DNA of 52,544 nucleotides, from contig JAGHUJ010000085.1 of NCBI GenBank assembly GCA_018064905.1, positions 1 to 52,544 of the forward strand, given 5' to 3'. Within the stretch, counting starts at the first letter, position 1; every line of letters begins with the position of its first letter. Under the pieces are notes generated by a model. The model did not search any database, was not told where the DNA came from, and saw nothing but the letters and a program-made list of their open reading frames with translations. The translations under genes and the position numbers were made by a program. Origin of the DNA: Candidatus Treponema equifaecale (GTDB taxonomy: Bacteria > Spirochaetota > Spirochaetia > Treponematales > Treponemataceae). Shown in pieces: positions 47,916 through 52,544 of the stretch.

Positions 47916-49703
47916 ATGAAAATAAGAAATAAAAAATTGCCGTGCTTCACAGATGTTGGGTTCAGAAAGCTTCCGTTTGTTCTGTCCTTTCTGTTTTTTT
48001 TGAATCTTGCGGCATTTAATGCAAGTGCCAGAGGAAATCAGGAGCTTGTTCCAAGCGGACACTGGATCTATGATTCCCTTACAGCAGTTTCATTGGAAAG
48101 CGGTATTCTGAATTTTGCAGGTTCTGCACCTCTTACAATTCAGGAGCTGAAGATGTACCTGAATGAAATTGATCAGGATGAGTTGAGTGAGAGCGGAAAA
48201 TCAGCTTACGACAGAATCCTTGAATATTGTGAAGAAAAAAAAATAAGCTTTGGACATGAGCTTTTGAATGTTGGACTGGAACCTTCCTTCAGCTTTGAGG
48301 CTTTCTACAAGCGCAATCCTGAACTTGAATGGGTTTATGACAGATACCAGCGAAACCATGTGATTGACCTGCCGTTCACAATCAATTCCGGAGATTTTTT
48401 CACGATGGAAATGGATTTGTATGCGGGTCAGAACCGTGGAATGACGCTCCATAACTACAATTTTACGAATATTCCACTGGCGGCAGATCAGTTTGACCTG
48501 GAATTTCCAGATACAGGCTATCTTTCAACTGGAAAAATGTTTGCCGACGACATGGGAATTGGATTTCAGCTGGGAAGCGGTTCTCGTTCAATCGGAAGAA
48601 CTTCAATGGGCTCAATTATAATGTCCGATACTCTGACTGGTGTGGCCTATGCTCAGTTGCAGGCTTTTACACCGGTTTTTAAATATACAGGAAGCGTTTC
48701 CCAGTTCAATGTGGACAAATATTTGTACACGCACCAGATAGAAGCAAGACTTTTCAAGAAACTTACCCTTACTTTTATGGAAGGACTTTTGGTTTATGCA
48801 CCAATGGAGCTTCGCTATCTGAACCCATGGACAATTTTTCACGGATTTGCGGCCTGGCGTGATTACGATTCTTCTTCCGATGACACTGAATCAAACACCT
48901 GTGACTATTTTGGTTTGAATTTTCAGTACACTCCGGTAAAAAATCTTCGTCTCTACGGCTTGTTCGCAATGACTCAGTTCCAGACACCATTTGAGACAGG
49001 AAATTTTGAAAATGACACTACACCAAATGGCATTGGAATTCAGGGCGGGGCAGAACTTTTCATTCCTTATGAAAATGGCCGTTTCCATGTAAATCTTGAA
49101 GGTAGCTGGGCTGATCCATATCTTTACATAAAGGAAAATCCAAACTGGTCAATGGTAAGAACTTACAGTGAAAATATGGGCGACCATGCTGTTTTCTATG
49201 AATGGCTGGGTTCTCCAATGGGACCTGATACAATTGCAGGCGAATTCAAGTTTGGATATGAGCTTCCAAAAAAATGGTCGGTTGATTTTATCTACAGATA
49301 TACTGCCCGTGGAGAAATGTCTGGAACACAGATTTTTAATCCAAAAGTATGGGGCGGTTCTAGGCGTCCAGATGACGGAAAGGAACTTGGTTCAAGCAAT
49401 TATGATGACGGAGAATATTCTTGGCCATTCCCTGATACATATGAAGCCGGTGAAAATGCCAGTGACATTGAAAAAGAAAATGTTCAGTCCCACAAAAAAT
49501 ATCTTCAGTCCCTTAAATCTCCTTCTGGAACTCCTGAATATGTGCACAGATTCTCACTTAGAGGAACATGGATGCCATCTGCTCAGGTTTCTGTAACACT
49601 TCAGCCAAGCTTTGTGGCAGTTTTGAATCATAATCACCAGAACGGAGAGAAGCAGTTTGGATTTGAGATTGCTGCATCAACAAAAATTCGTCTTGTAAAA
49701 TAG
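47916..49703 (+). CDS. Outer-membrane-type protein, Wzi-like (1)
   Basis: 595 residues from ATG 47916 (AGGA upstream), rather than 11 codons earlier inside the preceding gene's end. A long signal region ends 'LAAFNASARG'. N-terminal helical segment with 'YDSLTAVSLESGI' and 'LYLNEIDQD'-like text resembling the S-layer/'capsule assembly Wzi' start, then many amphipathic strands rich in Tyr, Phe, Asn and Gly, as in a beta-barrel. I infer an outer-membrane location. The next gene has the same plan, so they may be distant paralogues. Function unknown. Confidence 0.7.
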   Translation: MKIRNKKLPCFTDVGFRKLPFVLSFLFFLNLAAFNASARGNQELVPSGHWIYDSLTAVSLESGILNFAGSAPLTIQELKMYLNEIDQDELSESGKSAYDRILEYCEEKKISFGHELLNVGLEPSFSFEAFYKRNPELEWVYDRYQRNHVIDLPFTINSGDFFTMEMDLYAGQNRGMTLHNYNFTNIPLAADQFDLEFPDTGYLSTGKMFADDMGIGFQLGSGSRSIGRTSMGSIIMSDTLTGVAYAQLQAFTPVFKYTGSVSQFNVDKYLYTHQIEARLFKKLTLTFMEGLLVYAPMELRYLNPWTIFHGFAAWRDYDSSSDDTESNTCDYFGLNFQYTPVKNLRLYGLFAMTQFQTPFETGNFENDTTPNGIGIQGGAELFIPYENGRFHVNLEGSWADPYLYIKENPNWSMVRTYSENMGDHAVFYEWLGSPMGPDTIAGEFKFGYELPKKWSVDFIYRYTARGEMSGTQIFNPKVWGGSRRPDDGKELGSSNYDDGEYSWPFPDTYEAGENASDIEKENVQSHKKYLQSLKSPSGTPEYVHRFSLRGTWMPSAQVSVTLQPSFVAVLNHNHQNGEKQFGFEIAASTKIRLVK

Positions 49704-49712
49704 GTAGAAAAT

Positions 49713-51533
49713 ATGAAGAAAATAAGTTTCCTTTTGATTGCATTGTTTTTGTCTGCTTTTGCATATTCCCAGGCTGTTGTGAACCCAAACGATGATTTTT
49801 ACGATGAGGCACAGAGCTGGGAACTCAGAGGGCTTTTGAACCGTTCTCTTCCGCAGTTAAGACCATATCCCGCACCTGTTGTAAAGGAAATTCTTGAATC
49901 TGTTATTCAGAATGGAAATGAAGAGGATGCTGAACTGGCAAAATCAGAATACGAAAGAAATTTTGGAAGAGTCTGGCATGTTTCTTTTGAAGGAACAGCA
50001 ATGGCAAAACACAGCACCAGTGACAAGGACGGAGAGAAGCTTTCAGAAACTGAAAAATTCATAGTTTTTGAGCCATGTGTCTATGGATCTGCTGACCTGG
50101 TTGGGCTTGCATCATTCGGCTATTCAGTTGGGTTTTACGGGGCTAATGACGACGATTACAGGGCATATCAGCCATACGCAAGAAGCATTCTTCATGATTC
50201 AATCTATGATCCTGCAACCCTTGGTCCATTTAAAACCTATTCAGACTGGAATACAGTTCTTGCTTTTGGAAAAGAAAACATCTATGTTACAGGCGGCATA
50301 AACAGAATCGGATACGGACCGTTCCATCGTGAAGGACTTGCATTGAACGACAGCGGTTATCATTCTGCAAATATTCTCTTCAATTATACAGGAGAAAAAT
50401 TTTCATATACACAGGCAATAGAGTCAATTGGTGCCACAAATAATCTTGGTGGTGACCTGAGCGACAACAAATTCCTTGTATTCCATTCCCTCAGATATGA
50501 TGCTGCAAAGTGGCTCTCTGTTTCATATTATGAGAACATACTTTTTGGTCCTGGATTTGATTTGACCTACATGCTTCCAGCTCCAATGATGGCAATTCAG
50601 AACATTGGCGGTGCTGATTCAAACCTTCAGATGGGGCTTTTGTTTGAGGTAAAGCCTGCAGATGGGCTTGTTTGGGGCACAGATATATTTGTTGATGATT
50701 ATTCCGTAAATGATTTCGTAAAGTTGAATTTTGATGCAAAGTACAGATTCGCTTTCCAGACTGGACTTGTCTGCACACCTTCTGGTTCAATTCTCAGAAA
50801 ACTCACCGCTAACTACACCTGCGTAATGCCTTATGTCTATTCTCACTGGGAATATGCAGAAGACACAATTAAATCAATCAGCGGAAACAGCTACAACTAT
50901 CAGAACTACACAAACAACGCCATAAACATTGGTTCACAGCTGGAGCCAAATTCCGACGGATTCAATTTTAAGGCCATGATCAAACCTGCAAAGAATCTTT
51001 CTCTTTCTGTAAGCGGTGCCTTCTATCGTCATGCAAATTCTGCAGAAGATTTTGGTGCTGAAGATGCAGCTGAATATGTGCTGGCAGAAAAAGGGCAGTA
51101 TGCTTCAAATGGAACAGCCTTCATGCACCAGATGGTTTCAAGAACAGAAGATGGCAACCACGTGACACAGGCCTGGGACAAGCTTGGATTTATGACCAGC
51201 GAACACAAAAAATATGTAACCCAGCTAGGACTTGATGCAGAATATGCCCTTCCAAAGTCCGGATACGGCCAGCTGAGCCTTAAATTGGGCTACGTCTTTG
51301 AATACATCAAAAATGCCAACATAGACACAAATGTTTTTGAAGGCGGAATGTTTAAAATTGAAGAAAACGACGGAACATATTCTCTTAATGGTTCTGGATC
51401 ATATTCTCGTGAAGAATTGAGAAATCTTCCGGAAGTTCAGAACGAAGTAAAAAGACAAAAAGAGCAGTGGGTGGCAAATCTCTACGACAAAATCAACCAC
51501 TACATCTCCTTCAGCGTAAAATACAGCTACTAA
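49713..51533 (+). CDS. Outer-membrane-type protein, Wzi-like (2)
   Basis: 606 residues. Signal peptide 'KKISFLLIALFLSAFAYSQA'. A helical N-terminal part ('EAQSWELRGLLNRSLPQLRPYPAPVVKEILE') precedes strand-rich sequence ending in 'YISFSVKYSY', the aromatic C-terminus typical of outer-membrane barrels. 'NIYVTGGINRIGYGPFHREGLALNDSG' resembles the Wzi/capsule-assembly barrel ('GxGP...GLxLSD' type). It begins 9 nt after the preceding gene. Predicted outer-membrane barrel; export or anchoring of a surface glycan is possible but unproven. Confidence 0.72.
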   Translation: MKKISFLLIALFLSAFAYSQAVVNPNDDFYDEAQSWELRGLLNRSLPQLRPYPAPVVKEILESVIQNGNEEDAELAKSEYERNFGRVWHVSFEGTAMAKHSTSDKDGEKLSETEKFIVFEPCVYGSADLVGLASFGYSVGFYGANDDDYRAYQPYARSILHDSIYDPATLGPFKTYSDWNTVLAFGKENIYVTGGINRIGYGPFHREGLALNDSGYHSANILFNYTGEKFSYTQAIESIGATNNLGGDLSDNKFLVFHSLRYDAAKWLSVSYYENILFGPGFDLTYMLPAPMMAIQNIGGADSNLQMGLLFEVKPADGLVWGTDIFVDDYSVNDFVKLNFDAKYRFAFQTGLVCTPSGSILRKLTANYTCVMPYVYSHWEYAEDTIKSISGNSYNYQNYTNNAINIGSQLEPNSDGFNFKAMIKPAKNLSLSVSGAFYRHANSAEDFGAEDAAEYVLAEKGQYASNGTAFMHQMVSRTEDGNHVTQAWDKLGFMTSEHKKYVTQLGLDAEYALPKSGYGQLSLKLGYVFEYIKNANIDTNVFEGGMFKIEENDGTYSLNGSGSYSREELRNLPEVQNEVKRQKEQWVANLYDKINHYISFSVKYSY

Positions 51534-51540
51534 AAAATGC

Positions 51541-51604
51541 GCAATGCACAATGCTAAATTCGCAATTGAAAATTATTCATTGCGAATTGCGAATTGTGCA
51601 TTGC
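51541..51604. repeat. Nested inverted repeat of AATTGCG type at convergent ends
   Basis: Outer arms GCAATGCACAAT (51541-51552) and ATTGTGCATTGC (51593-51604), inner arms AATTCGCAAT (51557-51566) and ATTGCGAATT (51579-51588), 12-nt loop. The stem is perfect within each arm pair. It lies between the convergent outer-membrane gene and thiI and could stop transcription from both sides. Sequence style matches the repeat at 30870. Confidence 0.85.
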
Positions 51605-51607
51605 GAA

Positions 51608-52544
51608 TTATAAATTGTTAATCTCTTCCCCGCATTCATATCTCTTAACCGAGCGCTCTTCGTAAGCCTTTTTAATCAGTTCGTCAACGCCCAGGTTTTC
51701 GTAAATCTGTTTTGCTTCTTCAACACTGGCACGCAGAATCGGATGCTTTGGGCTGAACAGAACGCAGCAGTCCTCGTAAGGCAGAATTGAAGTTTCGTAA
51801 GTACCGATTTCCTTTGCAATGTCGATGATTTCTTCTTTGTCAGTACCAACCAGTGGCCGCAGCAGAGGGAATTCAGCCATGCTTTCGGTACAGCTCATGT
51901 TTTCTATTGTCTGGCTTGCAACCTGTCCCAAACTTTCACCAGTAATGAGACACTTTGCACCGATTCTTTCAGCCAGCATGTTCGCACATTTCATCATGCA
52001 CAGACGAAGCATCAAGGTTGAATAGTTTTCAGGAGCCTTTTTCTTGATTTCCATCTGAACTTCTGTAAACGGAATCGTATTGATGTGAACCTTCATTCCA
52101 TAGCCGGAAATAATCTGAGCCAGCTTTTCAACTTTTTCACGGGCTTCGTCACTTGTATATGGATAAGCGTGGAAATAGCAGCAGTCTACAGTCATTCCCC
52201 GTCTCATCATTCTGTAACCAGCAACAGGACTGTCCAAACCTCCGCTCAAAAGCAAAAGACCTTTTCCGGAAACACCAACAGGAAGACCACGGCGGCCCTT
52301 AGTTCTGTTTGAATAGACAAAGCACCTGTCCCGAACCTCAATCATAATGGTAACATCAGGATTATGCACGTCTACATCAAGAATTTTTTCAGCATAGGCC
52401 TTTTCAGCAGCTTCACGACAAATGGAGTAATGGTCATAAGGAAAACTCTTGTCGCTTCGTCGGGATTCCAGTTTAAAAGTCTTTGCACCGGCATCACGGG
52501 CTTTTTTAGCTTCCTCGTAAACCTGTTCCGTAATTGCCTTGATG
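51608..52544 (-). CDS. thiI: tRNA 4-thiouridine synthase/thiamine thiazole sulphur carrier ThiI, 5' end missing
   Basis: About 311 codons are visible; the frame is open to the right edge, so the N-terminal ferredoxin-like part and start lie outside. The visible part begins within THUMP ('ESRRSDKSFPYDHYSICREAAEKAYAEKILDVDVHNPDV'), then the PP-loop 'GLLLLSGGLDSPVAGYRMMRRG', 'CLITGESLGQVASQTIENM' and 'LPYEDCCVLFSPKHP', ending with 'EINNL'. There is no C-terminal rhodanese domain, as in many bacteria. It thiolates tRNA uridine 8. The stop codon lies within repeat-like sequence. Confidence 0.95.
   Translation of the reverse strand, partial: IKAITEQVYEEAKKARDAGAKTFKLESRRSDKSFPYDHYSICREAAEKAYAEKILDVDVHNPDVTIMIEVRDRCFVYSNRTKGRRGLPVGVSGKGLLLLSGGLDSPVAGYRMMRRGMTVDCCYFHAYPYTSDEAREKVEKLAQIISGYGMKVHINTIPFTEVQMEIKKKAPENYSTLMLRLCMMKCANMLAERIGAKCLITGESLGQVASQTIENMSCTESMAEFPLLRPLVGTDKEEIIDIAKEIGTYETSILPYEDCCVLFSPKHPILRASVEEAKQIYENLGVDELIKKAYEERSVKRYECGEEINNL

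Noticed and set aside
1..52544. tRNA, rRNA or tmRNA genes
   Set aside because: All gaps were read for cloverleaf-like or conserved strings; none found, and most gaps are under 230 nt.

Overview
The window looks like chromosome of a host-associated Treponema (Spirochaetota). The flbB-fliK-flgD-flgE run is typical of spirochaete periplasmic flagella. FlgE carries Lys165 and Cys178, the pair that forms the lysinoalanine hook cross-link in treponemes. The DNA is moderately AT-rich, gene-dense and even in composition. I see no rRNA, tRNA, CRISPR array, insertion sequence or prophage. The assignment rests on gene content only.

Layout: 1-5850 holds the end of an outer-membrane-type protein gene, then a flagellar cluster that stops at flgE with a terminator. 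5860-9770 holds a radical SAM gene and secA. 9800-12000 holds a secreted transglutaminase-like protein and an RluA-type pseudouridine synthase, each followed by a copy of the same structured 3' element. 12000-17380 holds two secreted proteins (one with a SPOR domain), ruvA, ruvB and queA. 17380-23565 is a leftward operon: a CapD/PglF-type nucleotide-sugar dehydratase, a DegT-type aminotransferase and three xanthine-dehydrogenase-like subunits whose large subunit has lost two molybdopterin motifs. 23590-30000 holds rpsD, a class A penicillin-binding protein, a candidate small RNA, a PEGA protein, a LysM-M23 peptidase, a membrane protein and a ferredoxin. 30100-36420 holds deoC, then deoA-recJ-MBL hydrolase, and recO. 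36440-43650 runs rightward: rpoZ, a 29-codon COX24-type ribosomal protein gene, dxs-folP, cdaA-cdaR-acpS-DUF2225-truA. 43720-52544 holds priA, a family 4 uracil-DNA glycosylase, a GT4 glycosyltransferase, two outer-membrane-type proteins and the 3' part of thiI.

The most interesting signals lie between genes. (1) A 15-of-16 match to the sigma-28 consensus at 28206-28232 points antisense into the M23 peptidase gene; weaker sigma-28-like sites precede flbB, flgD and the secreted-protein pair. (2) The gap at 27031-27183 looks like a small RNA gene with a C-rich (anti-Shine-Dalgarno-like) loop and a textbook terminator. (3) Eleven genes have a -10 hexamer ending 6-7 nt before the start codon and no ribosome binding site, which predicts leaderless mRNAs. 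(4) Two unrelated palindromic repeat families show compensatory stem changes, and one has given rise to a 28-bp tandem array between ruvA and ruvB. (5) dxs may start at AUU, behind a terminator-like hairpin that lies downstream of a good promoter.

Functionally the window mixes housekeeping (translation, recombination, secretion, isoprenoid, folate and fatty acid cofactor synthesis), cell envelope work (PBP, M23, SPOR, CdaA/CdaR, surface sugar synthesis, outer-membrane proteins) and flagellar hook assembly. The sigma-28-like sites suggest that motility and envelope remodelling may share control.
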